Source of the DNA: Marivibrio halodurans
Lineage (GTDB): Bacteria; Pseudomonadota; Alphaproteobacteria; UBA8366; Aestuariispiraceae
Direction of reading: 5' to 3'
Assembly: GCF_017963645.1 (NCBI RefSeq)
Contig: NZ_JAGMWN010000009.1
Location: forward strand, 62,001 to 126,000
DNA length: 64,000 nucleotides
The notes under the pieces are model-generated. The model saw nothing but the letters and a program-made list of their open reading frames with translations, made no database searches and was not told the DNA's origin. The first letter of the stretch is position 1. The number at the start of each line of letters is the position of its first letter. Below, in pieces: positions 53,253 through 62,083 of the stretch. The position numbers and the translations under genes were made by a program.

Positions 53253-53653
53253 TAAAGGCGCTTACCCTTTTCCTGGCCTTTCAACTCGTGGGCGAGACGG
53301 CGGCCCGCGCGTTGCAATTGCCCGTGCCGGGGCCGGTGCTGGGCATGGCGCTCCTGCTGGCGGTGTTGCTGGCGCGCGGTCGATTGAAACCGGATGCGGC
53401 GCCGGTGCCCGATTGGCTGGGCGAGACGGCGGACGGCATGCTCAAGCATCTTTCCCTGCTGTTCGTTCCGGCCAGTGTCGGGCTGGTGCAGCATATCGAC
53501 CGGTTGGAACGCGAATGGGTCGCCATCGGCCTCGCGCTGGTGGTCAGTACTGTGGCGGCGATCGCGGTCGGCGCCTTCACCTTCGTGGCGGTCGCGCGGC
53601 TGACCGATCATCGCGCCACCGGCGACGAGTTGAAGGGTGGGGGCGGGTCGTGA
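53249..53653 (+). CDS. lrgA: CidA/LrgA family membrane protein
   Basis: 134 residues, four hydrophobic segments (ALTLFLAFQLVGETAARAL, GPVLGMALLLAVLLARG, LLFVPASVGLV, VAIGLALVVSTVAAIAVGAF). CidA/LrgA proteins resemble holins and act with LrgB on murein hydrolase activity and cell lysis. It starts at GTG 53249, overlapping the DivL-like stop (GTGA), so translation is coupled. Its TGA shares the last base with the LrgB ATG. Confidence 0.88.
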   Translation: MIKALTLFLAFQLVGETAARALQLPVPGPVLGMALLLAVLLARGRLKPDAAPVPDWLGETADGMLKHLSLLFVPASVGLVQHIDRLEREWVAIGLALVVSTVAAIAVGAFTFVAVARLTDHRATGDELKGGGGS

Positions 53654-54372
53654 TGGCCGCGCCCGCCGATATCTGGGTCTACCTCTCCGAGACCCCGCTT
53701 TTCTGGCTGACCATGACCCTCATCGCCTATGGCATCGGCCATTGGTGCTTCGAGCGCAGCGGGGCCAGCCCGATCGTCAATCCGGTCGCGATCGCGGCCG
53801 CGCTGCTGATCGCCCTGTTGCTGGTCACCGGCACGGATTACCAGACCTATTTCGACGGCGCGCAGTTCGTTCATTTCATGTTGGGGCCGGCGACGGTGGC
53901 GCTCGCCCTGCCGTTGATCCGTAACCTGCCCCGTGTCCGGGCCGCCCTTATCCCGATGCTGGCGGCCCTGATCGCGGGGTCGGTGACGGCGGTGGGCTCG
54001 GCCGTGGCGGTCGCCTACGCGATCGGCGTCGGCCCGGTGACCCTGTTGTCGTTGGCGCCGAAGTCGGTCACCTCGCCCATCGCCATGGGCATCGCGGAGG
54101 CGATCGGCGGTCTGCCCTCGCTTACCGCCAGCATGGTGGTGGTGACGGGCATCGTGGGCGCGGTCTGCGTCACGCCGCTGCTCAACGGCCTGGGTTTGCG
54201 CGATTGGCGGGCGCGGGGCTTCGCCGTCGGTATCGCGGCCCATGGGCTCGGCACGGCGCGGGCGTTCCAGGTCAATCAGATCGCGGGTGTCTTCGCCGCG
54301 ATCGCGATGGGGTTGAACGGCATGGTGACGGCGTTGCTCGTGCCGTTGCTGACGCTACTCCTGCCCGGCTGA
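53653..54372 (+). CDS. lrgB: LrgB family membrane protein
   Basis: 239 residues. LrgB signature in the second half: SLAPKSVTSPIAMGIAEAIGGLPSLTASMVVVTG and GFAVGIAAHGLGTARAFQ. Six or more membrane segments. It works with LrgA, possibly as a metabolite or pyruvate-related export/uptake system in some bacteria. Its end overlaps the TrmH-family gene by 18 bases. Confidence 0.92.
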   Translation: MAAPADIWVYLSETPLFWLTMTLIAYGIGHWCFERSGASPIVNPVAIAAALLIALLLVTGTDYQTYFDGAQFVHFMLGPATVALALPLIRNLPRVRAALIPMLAALIAGSVTAVGSAVAVAYAIGVGPVTLLSLAPKSVTSPIAMGIAEAIGGLPSLTASMVVVTGIVGAVCVTPLLNGLGLRDWRARGFAVGIAAHGLGTARAFQVNQIAGVFAAIAMGLNGMVTALLVPLLTLLLPG

Positions 54373-54924
54373 GGTCCCGGACGGAGGGCTGTCCTTGCGT
54401 CCCTCGCGCGAGAAGACGCCGCCATGGACATGGGCCGCCGGCGGCGCGGTCGGACCGCCCGCGGCGACGGGCCGCTCGGCGAAGCGGCCCCGGCTCAACA
54501 TCCGGTCATAGAGCACGAGCGCCAGCGCCACATTGACGTTGAGGCTGAAGGCGGTCGGAATCCGCACCACGTGATGGCATCGGGCCAGCAGCTCCGGCGT
54601 GAGGGAACTGCGCTCGCTCCCCAGCACATAGGCCGCGCGCGCCGGGTGGCGGAAGCTCGGCAGAGGAACCGCGTCCTCGGTCAGTTCTATCCCGACCAAT
54701 TGGCAGCCGCGCGGCAGGTCCAGGGCGGCGGGTTCCGACACCTCCCACAGCGGAATGCTGCCGGCGGTGTCGGCGGTATCGGTCTTGCGGATTTGGGCGA
54801 GATTGACATCCGCCCCGATTCCGAAGAGGAAATGCGCGCCGAAAGCATGGGCCGTGCGGAAGATCGCGCCCGCGTTGCGTGGCTTGGACAGACGCTCCAC
54901 CCCAACGCCGAAATATCCCCGCAT
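54355..54924 (-). CDS. TrmH-family (SpoU) RNA 2'-O-methyltransferase
   Basis: About 189 residues. The SPOUT features are NAGAIFRTAHAFGAHFLF near the N terminus, VLGSERSSLTPELLARC in the middle and the knotted SAM site RIPTAFSLNVNVALALVLYDR near the C terminus. The target is probably tRNA or rRNA ribose; the exact position cannot be told. GAGG before ATG 54924 supports this start, though ATG 54942 adds six residues. The Gly/Pro-rich C-terminal tail is extra to the family. Confidence 0.9.
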   Translation of the reverse strand: MRGYFGVGVERLSKPRNAGAIFRTAHAFGAHFLFGIGADVNLAQIRKTDTADTAGSIPLWEVSEPAALDLPRGCQLVGIELTEDAVPLPSFRHPARAAYVLGSERSSLTPELLARCHHVVRIPTAFSLNVNVALALVLYDRMLSRGRFAERPVAAGGPTAPPAAHVHGGVFSREGRKDSPPSGTSAGQE

Positions 54925-55089
54925 CGCTTCTCGCCTCGACATGAATTCCGCCGTGTCCGCTTCCCCGGCCCCCGCATGAGGCGCCTTCGGAAAGGCGTCA
55001 CGGCCCGTTCTTGCAACGCCTCCGCCCAGGAGGCAAGGTCCAACCGGGAGGGGCGCGGCACGCGCCCACCCCATCGAGGAACACTCAAG

Positions 55090-56133
55090 ATGCCGCATGA
55101 CAGCGAGGCAACCGGCCCGGACGGGATCAATCCGCTGACCGTGGAGGTCACCCGGGGCGGCATCGTGGAAAGCCGCCATCGCGGCGCGGCGGCGATCGTC
55201 GATGCGCGCGGCCATATCCAGGCCGCCTGGGGCGACATCCAGCGCCCGGTTTTCCCACGTTCCGCGATCAAGGCGATTCAGGCCCTGCCGCTGGTCGAGA
55301 CGGGGGCGGCGGACGCCTTCGGCTTCGGCGCGCGGGAACTCGCGATCGCGTGTGCTTCCCATAACGGGGAGGCGCTTCACGTCGAGACCGTGACCGGCAT
55401 GCTGACCGCCGTCGGACTGGACGAAAGCGCCCTGGAATGCGGCGGTCACTGGCCCTATAGCGAGGCCGACGCCCATGCCCTCGCCGTTCAGGGGCGGGCG
55501 CCGGACCAGCGGCACAACAACTGTTCCGGCAAGCATGCGGGGATGCTGGCGCTCGCCCGCCACCTGGGGGTCGAGACCAAGGGTTATACCGATCAACGCC
55601 ATCCCGTGCAGCAACGCGTCATGGGCACGATGGAGATGCTGACGGGTCTGGACCTCGGGCGCGCGGCGGTCGGGATCGACGGTTGCTCGGTTCCGACTTG
55701 GGCTATTCCGTTGGAGAATCTCGCCTTCGCCTTCGCGCGTCTGTGCACCGGAGAGGACCTGCCGGACGACCGCGCGGAGGCCGCCCGGCGCCTGATCGCC
55801 GCCTGTTTCCGGGAACCTTTCATGGTGGCCGGCACGGATCGTTTCTGCACCGATTTCATGACCGCGACGGCCCCCCGCGTCTTCGTCAAGACGGGGGCGG
55901 AGGGTGTCTTCTGCGCCGCCGTGCCGGAATATGGCCTCGGCGTCGCGTTGAAATGCGACGACGGCGCCGGCCGCGCGGCGGAGGTCATGCTGGTCAATAT
56001 CCTGCGCACCGTCGGCGTGCTGGATGATGTGCCGGACGAGACGGTGCGCCGCTTCATCGAGATCGGGATCGAGAACCGGCGCGGCACCGCCGTCGGCACC
56101 ATCCGCCCGGCGCATGGCTGGCTCGCCTTCTAG
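55090..56133 (+). CDS. Rhizobium-type (class 3) L-asparaginase
   Basis: 347 residues. Active-site groups match Rhizobium etli ReAV from memory with constant offset: Ser58 and Lys61 in FPRSAIK (Ser48/Lys51), Ser90 in CASHNGE (Ser80), zinc ligands Cys145 and Lys148 in NNCSGKH (Cys135/Lys138) and Cys199 in IDGCSVP (Cys189). A Lys in VKTGAEG provides the final catalytic residue. It hydrolyses asparagine to aspartate and ammonia. GAGGAA upstream sets ATG 55090. Confidence 0.92.
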   Translation: MPHDSEATGPDGINPLTVEVTRGGIVESRHRGAAAIVDARGHIQAAWGDIQRPVFPRSAIKAIQALPLVETGAADAFGFGARELAIACASHNGEALHVETVTGMLTAVGLDESALECGGHWPYSEADAHALAVQGRAPDQRHNNCSGKHAGMLALARHLGVETKGYTDQRHPVQQRVMGTMEMLTGLDLGRAAVGIDGCSVPTWAIPLENLAFAFARLCTGEDLPDDRAEAARRLIAACFREPFMVAGTDRFCTDFMTATAPRVFVKTGAEGVFCAAVPEYGLGVALKCDDGAGRAAEVMLVNILRTVGVLDDVPDETVRRFIEIGIENRRGTAVGTIRPAHGWLAF

Positions 56134-56181
56134 AGCATGAACTGAAATCGAGATCGGTAAGGCGTGGGAGACGGATCGGGA

Positions 56182-57180
56182 ATGCGCGCGCTGCGGGTCA
56201 CGGGAACGGAGGGGCTTTCAAGCCTCGCCCTCGACGAGATCGCGCCGCCGGGTGAGCCGGGCGAGGGCGAGGTGCTGATCGATGTCGCCGCCGGGGCGCT
56301 GAATTTCGCCGATCTGTTGATGCTTCAGGGGCGCTATCAGGAGATGCCGGCCCCGCCCTTCACCGCCGGGTTGGAGTTATCCGGCGTCGTCGCGGCGGTC
56401 GGCCCGAAGGTCGACGGCGTCTTCGTCGGCGACCGGGTGGCGGCCCATGCCGGACACGGTGCCTTCGCCGAGCGGGCGATCGTCAAGGATCATGCCTGCC
56501 TCAACCTGCCGCCCGACCGGGACCTCGCCACGGCGGCGGCCCTGCCGGTGGCCTTCGGCACGGCGCATGTGGCGCTGACCCATCGCGCCCGGCTTCGCGC
56601 GGGGGAGTTGTTGTTGGTGACTGGTGCCGGCGGGGGCGTCGGGCTCGCCGCCGTGGCGCTGGGCAGGGCGCTGGGCGCGACGGTGATCGCGGCCGCCTCC
56701 GGTCCGGAGAAGCTGGCGGTGGCGGAACGATACGGCGCCGCCTTCACGATCGATTACGAGCGGGAGGACCTGCGCGCGCGGGTGAAGGCGATCGCGGCGG
56801 ATCACGGCAGGACCGGATGCGATGTGCTGTTCGATCCGGTCGGCGGCGCCCTGTTCGAGACCGCGATGCGCTGCGTCGGGTTCGAGGCGCGGTTGATCGT
56901 CATCGGCTTCGCCGCGGGCGATATCCAGAAGATTCCCGCCAATCTGCTGCTGGTGAAGAATATCGACGTCGTCGGTTTCTACTGGGGCGCCTATGCCGCG
57001 CGCGACCCGAATATTCATCGCGAATCCTTTCGCGCGCTGCATGGGGTGATCGAGGCGGATGGCCTTTCGCCCCATATCGGGGCGCGCTTCCCGCTCGCCG
57101 AGGCGGCGGAGGGCTATCGCCTGCTTGAAAGCCGGCAGGCCGCCGGCAAGATCCTGATCGATATCGCGGATATCCGATGA
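56182..57180 (+). CDS. NADPH:quinone reductase-like MDR oxidoreductase
   Basis: About 332 residues, medium-chain dehydrogenase fold without the structural zinc Cys set. NADPH motif is VTGAGGGVGLAAVALGRALGA and FDPVGGALFETAMRC is typical of the quinone-reductase/crotonyl-type branch. The end overlaps the methyltransferase start (ATGA). A start at ATG 56182 is more likely than GTG 56164. Substrate probably a small enone or quinone; not determined. Confidence 0.9.
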   Translation: MRALRVTGTEGLSSLALDEIAPPGEPGEGEVLIDVAAGALNFADLLMLQGRYQEMPAPPFTAGLELSGVVAAVGPKVDGVFVGDRVAAHAGHGAFAERAIVKDHACLNLPPDRDLATAAALPVAFGTAHVALTHRARLRAGELLLVTGAGGGVGLAAVALGRALGATVIAAASGPEKLAVAERYGAAFTIDYEREDLRARVKAIAADHGRTGCDVLFDPVGGALFETAMRCVGFEARLIVIGFAAGDIQKIPANLLLVKNIDVVGFYWGAYAARDPNIHRESFRALHGVIEADGLSPHIGARFPLAEAAEGYRLLESRQAAGKILIDIADIR

Positions 57181-58424
57181 CCCAGAGCGACGATCCGTTG
57201 GACGCCCTGCGCCGGCAGTACGAGGCGCTGCCCTATCCCGACCGCGACCCGGCGGAGGAGGCGCGGCGACTCGTCACCGGCTCCCCCAGCCATTGGCCGG
57301 AGGTGGTGCATCACCTCTTCGCCGGGCGTCCGCCCGGCGGGACCTTGCGCATCCTGGTCGCGGGGTGCGGTACGGGCGATGCGCTCACCATGCTGGCGCA
57401 GCAGACGGCGGATGCCGGGCTTGATGTGGAGATCACGGCGCTCGACCTTTCCGAAGCCTCGATCGCGATCGCGCGTGCCCGGATCGAAGCGCGGGGCCTG
57501 GAGGCACGCGTGCGCTTCATGCGGCGATCCCTGCTGGAAGCGCCGGAGATCGCGGCCGCCGAGGGGGGCTTCGACTACATCGATTGCTGTGGCGTGCTGC
57601 ATCATCTGAGCGAGCCGTCGGCGGGCTTCCGTGCCTTGGCCGAGGCGTTGAAGCCGCGCGGCGGTCTCGGTCTGATGGTCTATGGCGAATTCGGGCGCAC
57701 CGGCGTCTACGAGATGCAGGAGGCCCTGCGCGCCCTGATCCCAGGGGATGCCGCGCCGGTCGACCGGGCGGCGGCCGCGCGCGCCGTGCTGGACCATCTG
57801 CCGGAGACCAACCGGCTGCGCTGTAATCCCCTGATCAAGGATCATCTCGATTCGGATGCCGGGCTCTTCGATCTGCTGCTTCATTCCAGCGACCGGGCCT
57901 ATCGCGCCGATACCCTGATGGCGGAGATGGAGGGGGCGGGACTGCGGCATGTGTGCTGGATCGATCCGCTGCGCTACGACCCCGCGCTCTATCTCCCGGA
58001 AGGGCAGGCGCGGGACCGCGCGGCGGCGCTGCCCCCGGCCGGGCGCGCCGCGCTGGCCGAGGCGCTCGCCGGCAATATGCGAAAGCACATCGCCTATGCC
58101 GTGCGCGCCGACCGCCCGGACGACCCCCGGGCCCGCATGACGCCGGAGGCCGTGCCGGTGTTCCGCGACGCGGCCACGATGCGGACCTTCCACGCCATGC
58201 CGGAGGGCGCGCCCAGCCTGCCGATCACGATCGACGGCCTGTCGCTTCACCTGCCATTGCCGGGGGAGGCCGCCCCGCTGCTGCGCGCCATCGACGGCAA
58301 GCGCGGATTGGAGAAGATCCGTAAGCAGCTTCCCGACCGTCCCGACAAGGCCACCTTCAAGCGGCGCTTCGAGGCGGTGTTCCAGCCGTTGAACGGTTTC
58401 TCCAAGCTGTTCCTGCGGCGGTAG
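57177..58424 (+). CDS. Class I SAM-dependent methyltransferase with C-terminal winged-helix-like region
   Basis: 415 residues. SAM motif I is RILVAGCGTGDALTMLAQ; motif region DYIDCCGVLHHLSEPSAGFR follows. The last ~80 residues (from about LPLPGEAAPLLRAIDGKRGLEKI) form a basic tail likely able to act as a small DNA- or protein-binding module. Overlaps the MDR gene by four bases, implying shared translation. Target molecule unknown. Confidence 0.88.
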   Translation: MTQSDDPLDALRRQYEALPYPDRDPAEEARRLVTGSPSHWPEVVHHLFAGRPPGGTLRILVAGCGTGDALTMLAQQTADAGLDVEITALDLSEASIAIARARIEARGLEARVRFMRRSLLEAPEIAAAEGGFDYIDCCGVLHHLSEPSAGFRALAEALKPRGGLGLMVYGEFGRTGVYEMQEALRALIPGDAAPVDRAAAARAVLDHLPETNRLRCNPLIKDHLDSDAGLFDLLLHSSDRAYRADTLMAEMEGAGLRHVCWIDPLRYDPALYLPEGQARDRAAALPPAGRAALAEALAGNMRKHIAYAVRADRPDDPRARMTPEAVPVFRDAATMRTFHAMPEGAPSLPITIDGLSLHLPLPGEAAPLLRAIDGKRGLEKIRKQLPDRPDKATFKRRFEAVFQPLNGFSKLFLRR

Positions 58425-58477
58425 ACGGTCGAGGGAGATAGGGCCGACAAACAGGGCCGACGAATTGGGACGGGCCG

Positions 58478-59005
58478 TTATTTCGGCTGGCGGCGGCCGC
58501 TGGGTTTCTTCGCGGCCGATTTCTTGAAGGGGCGCGGCGGCTTGGGGCCCTTGGCGCCGCTCGTCCCGCCCGCATTCTTCCCGCCGCCCTTATGCGGGCG
58601 AAGCTGGCGGATGGTCTCGACCAGCTCGTCGCGTTCGAAGCTCAGATCCTCGACCTGGGCGGGGTCCTCGGTGTGGGCGAGCTGGCGCTTAAGCGCATCC
58701 ACCACCTTGGACAATTCGTCGGCGACCAGCCCGCGCGCGCCGGCGGGCGGGTTCTCCAGCACCACCTCCTGGTCCATCATCAGGTCGGCGAAGGCGTCCG
58801 GGTCGCGCCGGCCGAGATCGACGAGTTGGGCGTCGAGATCGACCCAAAGATCCTCCCACAGATCGTAGAGGGCCTTGAGCGCCCCGCCCCCACCCTTGCC
58901 GGAGCGAGGGGAGAAGCCCGCGCGTTCCAGCGTTTCCTCCATCTGCACCATGAGGCGGACGAACTGCCAGACGTCGAGATGGAGATCGGTGTGCGTATCG
59001 GCCAT
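58478..59005 (-). CDS. Uncharacterised protein with acidic N-terminal helices and basic Gly/Pro/Lys tail
   Basis: About 175 residues, not recognised. The first 130 residues are alpha-helical looking and acidic (LWEDLWVDLDAQLVDLG, FADLMMDQEVVLENPP), and the C terminus is a disordered basic tail rich in Gly, Lys and Pro from HKGGGKNAGG to the end. No signal peptide or membrane segment. GAGGA precedes ATG 59005. The acidic-core/basic-tail layout would suit a nucleic-acid-associated or scaffold protein, but this is a guess. Confidence 0.7.
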   Translation of the reverse strand: MADTHTDLHLDVWQFVRLMVQMEETLERAGFSPRSGKGGGGALKALYDLWEDLWVDLDAQLVDLGRRDPDAFADLMMDQEVVLENPPAGARGLVADELSKVVDALKRQLAHTEDPAQVEDLSFERDELVETIRQLRPHKGGGKNAGGTSGAKGPKPPRPFKKSAAKKPSGRRQPK

Positions 59006-59019
59006 CGCCGGAATCCTCG

Positions 59020-59046
59020 TTTGGGAGACTGCTTTTGGGAGACTGC
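59020..59046. repeat. 13-bp direct repeat TTTGGGAGACTGC x2
   Basis: Two exact copies separated by one base, just upstream of the uncharacterised gene starting at 59005. Simple tandem duplication in the leader. Confidence 0.6.
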
Positions 59047-59247
59047 GCACGCCGGGCTATAGCAGGTGGGGGCGGTTGTCTCCAGCCCGCGCCGCGGCTC
59101 GCGGGCGTTCCCGGAGGCGCGCGATTTCTCGCAACCGTAAGCGAAGCGTCGTCGTGCTGTCACATGGCGCCTCTAAACCTATCCGCTAACGTCGGCGTCG
59201 CGTCCATTCTAGGCCGGCGCCGCGCAGTCAAGGGACCGATCTGGATA

Positions 59248-59559
59248 ATGGCCGATATCGCCGCCGACACTTCCGACGCGCTGAGCAGCGACCCCTTCGC
59301 CCGGCTCCTCGACGGGCTGGAGCGCGAGAGCGGGGAGCGCCAGCAAATCGACCTGCTGAAATTCGTCATCGACCGGGTGGGGCTGGCCGTGCTGCGCGCC
59401 ATGACGACGGGCAGCGCCGCGACGATCGAGGCGCCGGACGCGGAGACGGCGCGTTTGCTGCGTCTCGCCCTGGCCGAAACATCGGCCGCCCGGCCGACGG
59501 ACCGGCTCGTCACCGTGGTCTCGGAGCCCCGGGGCGCCGAAAAGGGGGCGCGGGCATGA
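59248..59559 (+). CDS. Uncharacterised 103-residue protein
   Basis: Not recognised. A short acidic start (MADIAADTSDALSSDPFARLLDGLERESGER) precedes a hydrophobic-leaning helix (LLKFVIDRVGLAVLRAM) and a Thr/Ala-rich middle. No signal peptide. Its stop overlaps the start of the next small gene by four bases (ATGA), so the two are co-translated. Coding is supported by this overlap, though the sequence gives no function. Confidence 0.6.
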   Translation: MADIAADTSDALSSDPFARLLDGLERESGERQQIDLLKFVIDRVGLAVLRAMTTGSAATIEAPDAETARLLRLALAETSAARPTDRLVTVVSEPRGAEKGARA

Positions 59560-59708
59560 CCGAGCATTGGGAAGTCCAGGAAGCCGTAGATTGGGTCGAG
59601 AACGCCTTCGGCGAGATCGAGGACGAGGTCGCGCGCTGGCGGCCGCTCGCCTGGTTGCGCGCGCTGCTCGCCGCCATGCCCCGCCCGGCCGCTTTCCGGG
59701 CCGGCTGA
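59556..59708 (+). CDS. Small uncharacterised protein, 50 residues
   Basis: A 51-codon frame from ATG 59556 to TGA 59706-59708, with AAGGGGG at 59541-59547 upstream. The protein begins MTEHWEVQEAVDWVENAFG, is acidic in the first half and ends in a Trp/Leu/Ala-rich amphipathic helix (WRPLAWLRALLAAMPRP). It overlaps the previous gene by four bases and precedes the patatin gene by 98 bp. Function unknown; a membrane-surface peptide linked to the lipase is possible but unproven. Confidence 0.6.
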   Translation: MTEHWEVQEAVDWVENAFGEIEDEVARWRPLAWLRALLAAMPRPAAFRAG

Positions 59709-59806
59709 CCGGCGCGTCATTTTTCCACCAGCCAGGGTTTCACTTGCCCCGACCCGTCCGGACGGGTTGAACTTCGTCGGATTCCGATGAAGGGCGAGGG
59801 CGAGCG

Positions 59807-60850
59807 ATGAGCACGCGCAAGGCGGTCTGTCTCGCGCTGCAGGGCGGCGGGTCCCACGGGGCCTTCACCTGGGGCGTGCTGGACGAAATCCTCAAGGACG
59901 GGCGGATCGAGATCGAGGCCGTCTCCGGCACCTCGGCCGGCGCGATGAACGCGGTCGTGCTGGCCGATGGGTTGGCCGACGGCCAGCGCAAGGTCGACCG
60001 CGACCGGGCGCGCGACGGGCTCGACCAATTCTGGCGGGCGGTCGCGGACGCGGCGCGCTTCAGTCCGATCCAGCGCACGCTGCTCGACCGGGTGATGGGG
60101 GACTGGACGCTCGACCATTCTCCGGGCTTCGCGCTGTTCGACCTGATGGGGCGGATCGCCTCGCCCTATATGTTCAATCCGCTCGACCTCAACCCGTTGA
60201 AGCCCATCCTGGAGGATGGGGTCGATTTCGACCGGGTGGCACGCTGCCAGGGGCTGCGGCTTTTCCTGTCCGCGACCAATGTGCGCAGCGGACGGATCGA
60301 GTTGTTCGAACGGCACGAGATCACGGCCTCCCATGTGCTGGCGAGCGCCTGCCTGCCCTTCCTGTTCCAGGCCGTGGAGATCGGCGGGGAAGCCTATTGG
60401 GACGGCGGGTACATGGGCAATCCGGCGCTCTTTCCCTTCTTCCGGTCCTGCTACACGGACGACATCCTGATCGTGCAGATCAATCCGATCGCGCGCGACC
60501 GGGTGCCCCGCACGGCGCGCGAGATTCAGGAACGGCTCAACGAGATCACCTTCAACGCCAGCTTGTTGCGGGAATTTCGGTCGATCGAATTCGTCGCCCG
60601 GCTATTGCGGCAGGAGAAGCTCGATCCAGCGAGCTACAAGCATGTGCTGCTGCACATGATCGGCGACCAGACGGCGCTGGCCCCGCTCGGCGCGTCGTCG
60701 AAGCTGAACGCGGAATGGGATTTCCTCGTCCATCTGCGCGACGCCGGACGCGCCGCCGCCAGAAGCTGGCTGGCGGCGCATTTCGACGATATCGGCGCGC
60801 GGACCACCATTCCCCTGCGCGACATCATCGACGGGACGGCCGATCTCTGA
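59807..60850 (+). CDS. Patatin-like phospholipase family protein
   Basis: 347 residues. Patatin oxyanion motif LQGGGSHGAFTWGVL, nucleophile in GTSAGAMNA, and the Asp of the catalytic dyad in DGGYMGNPALFP. It hydrolyses acyl lipids at the membrane. It is the downstream member of the small-gene group at 59.2-59.7 kb. Cytoplasmic orientation is likely as no signal is seen. Confidence 0.92.
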   Translation: MSTRKAVCLALQGGGSHGAFTWGVLDEILKDGRIEIEAVSGTSAGAMNAVVLADGLADGQRKVDRDRARDGLDQFWRAVADAARFSPIQRTLLDRVMGDWTLDHSPGFALFDLMGRIASPYMFNPLDLNPLKPILEDGVDFDRVARCQGLRLFLSATNVRSGRIELFERHEITASHVLASACLPFLFQAVEIGGEAYWDGGYMGNPALFPFFRSCYTDDILIVQINPIARDRVPRTAREIQERLNEITFNASLLREFRSIEFVARLLRQEKLDPASYKHVLLHMIGDQTALAPLGASSKLNAEWDFLVHLRDAGRAAARSWLAAHFDDIGARTTIPLRDIIDGTADL

Positions 60851-60972
60851 GGAGCGGTCGAACGCATCGATGGGATGAGACTTTCGAGCCCGGCCGATGC
60901 GCTTTCTGTTGCGCGCCGAGCGGAAATCGGCGACCCCTTTCACAGGCCGTTTTCCAGGGGAGACAACCGCCC

Positions 60973-62070
60973 ATGCGCGAGATCGACGCCGCCGTCTGCC
61001 GGGCTTTCGGAGAGCCGCTCACGATCGAGCGGGTGCGCCTGGCCGACCCCGGGCCGGGGGAGGTCCTGGTCAGGTTGAAGGCCTGCGCCATCTGCCATTC
61101 CGACATCCTGTTCGCGGAAGGCGCGTGGGGTGGCGATCTGCCGGCCGTCTACGGGCACGAGGCCGCCGGGATCGTCGAGGCGGTCGGCGACGGTGTCGAG
61201 CGGTTGAGGCCCGGCGACCATGCGGTGGTGACGCTGATCCGGTCCTGCGGCCATTGCCATTACTGCGGCCAGGGCCGGCACACGGCCTGCGAGACGGAAT
61301 TCCCCCTCGACCGGGAGACGCCGCTGCATGGCGGCGCGGCGGGGGAGGAGGCCCTTATCCACGGCCTGCGCACGGGCGGGTTCGCGGAATATGTGACGGT
61401 CGATGCCAGCCAGGCGGTCGTGATCCCCGACGACGTGCCGCTGGACAGCGCCAGCCTGCTGGCCTGCGGGGTGATCACCGGCTATGGCGCGGTCACCAAC
61501 ACCGCGCGCTTGCGTCCGGGCGAGACGACGGCCGTCATCGGCTGCGGTGGTGTCGGCCTCAACACGGTGCAGGGAGCGGCGCTCTCCGGCGCGTCGGCGG
61601 TGATCGCCCTCGACACGGTCGAGGAGAAGCGCGCGGCGGCGCTGCGTTTCGGCGCGGGCGCCGCCATCGACGCCGCCGCGAAGGATGCGGTGGAGCAGGT
61701 GCGCGCGCTGACCGGCGGGCGCGGGGTGGATTACGCCTTCGTCACCGTCGGGGTGAAGCCGGCGATCGACCAGGCGATGCGCCTCATCGGCAAGACCGGG
61801 GCGGTGGTGCTGGTCGGCATGCCGCCGTCCGGCGTGTTCGCGGAAATCGATCCGGGCACGCTCGCCGCCTATTCCCAGCGCATTCTCGGTTCCAAGATGG
61901 GGGAGGCGCGCGTCGCCGTCGATATCCCGGCGCTGGTGGCGCAATATCGCGCGGGGCGCCTCAAGCTCGACGAGTTGATCTCCAACCGCTATCCGCTGGC
62001 ACGGATCAACGAGGCCATCGCGGAGGTGCGCGCCGGCCGCGTGTTGCGCAACGTGATCGTCTTCGACTGA
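60973..62070 (+). CDS. Zinc-dependent alcohol dehydrogenase
   Basis: 365 residues, MDR zinc ADH. Catalytic zinc site in ACAICHSD and GHEAAGIVEAVGDGV, structural zinc Cys cluster CGHCHYCGQGRHTAC, and the NAD motif VIGCGGVGLNTVQGA. GGGGAGA supports ATG 60973. It is followed 13 bp later by an enolase-superfamily gene, forming a two-gene cassette probably for a sugar acid or secondary alcohol. Confidence 0.93.
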   Translation: MREIDAAVCRAFGEPLTIERVRLADPGPGEVLVRLKACAICHSDILFAEGAWGGDLPAVYGHEAAGIVEAVGDGVERLRPGDHAVVTLIRSCGHCHYCGQGRHTACETEFPLDRETPLHGGAAGEEALIHGLRTGGFAEYVTVDASQAVVIPDDVPLDSASLLACGVITGYGAVTNTARLRPGETTAVIGCGGVGLNTVQGAALSGASAVIALDTVEEKRAAALRFGAGAAIDAAAKDAVEQVRALTGGRGVDYAFVTVGVKPAIDQAMRLIGKTGAVVLVGMPPSGVFAEIDPGTLAAYSQRILGSKMGEARVAVDIPALVAQYRAGRLKLDELISNRYPLARINEAIAEVRAGRVLRNVIVFD

Positions 62071-62083
62071 ACGGGAGGGGCGC

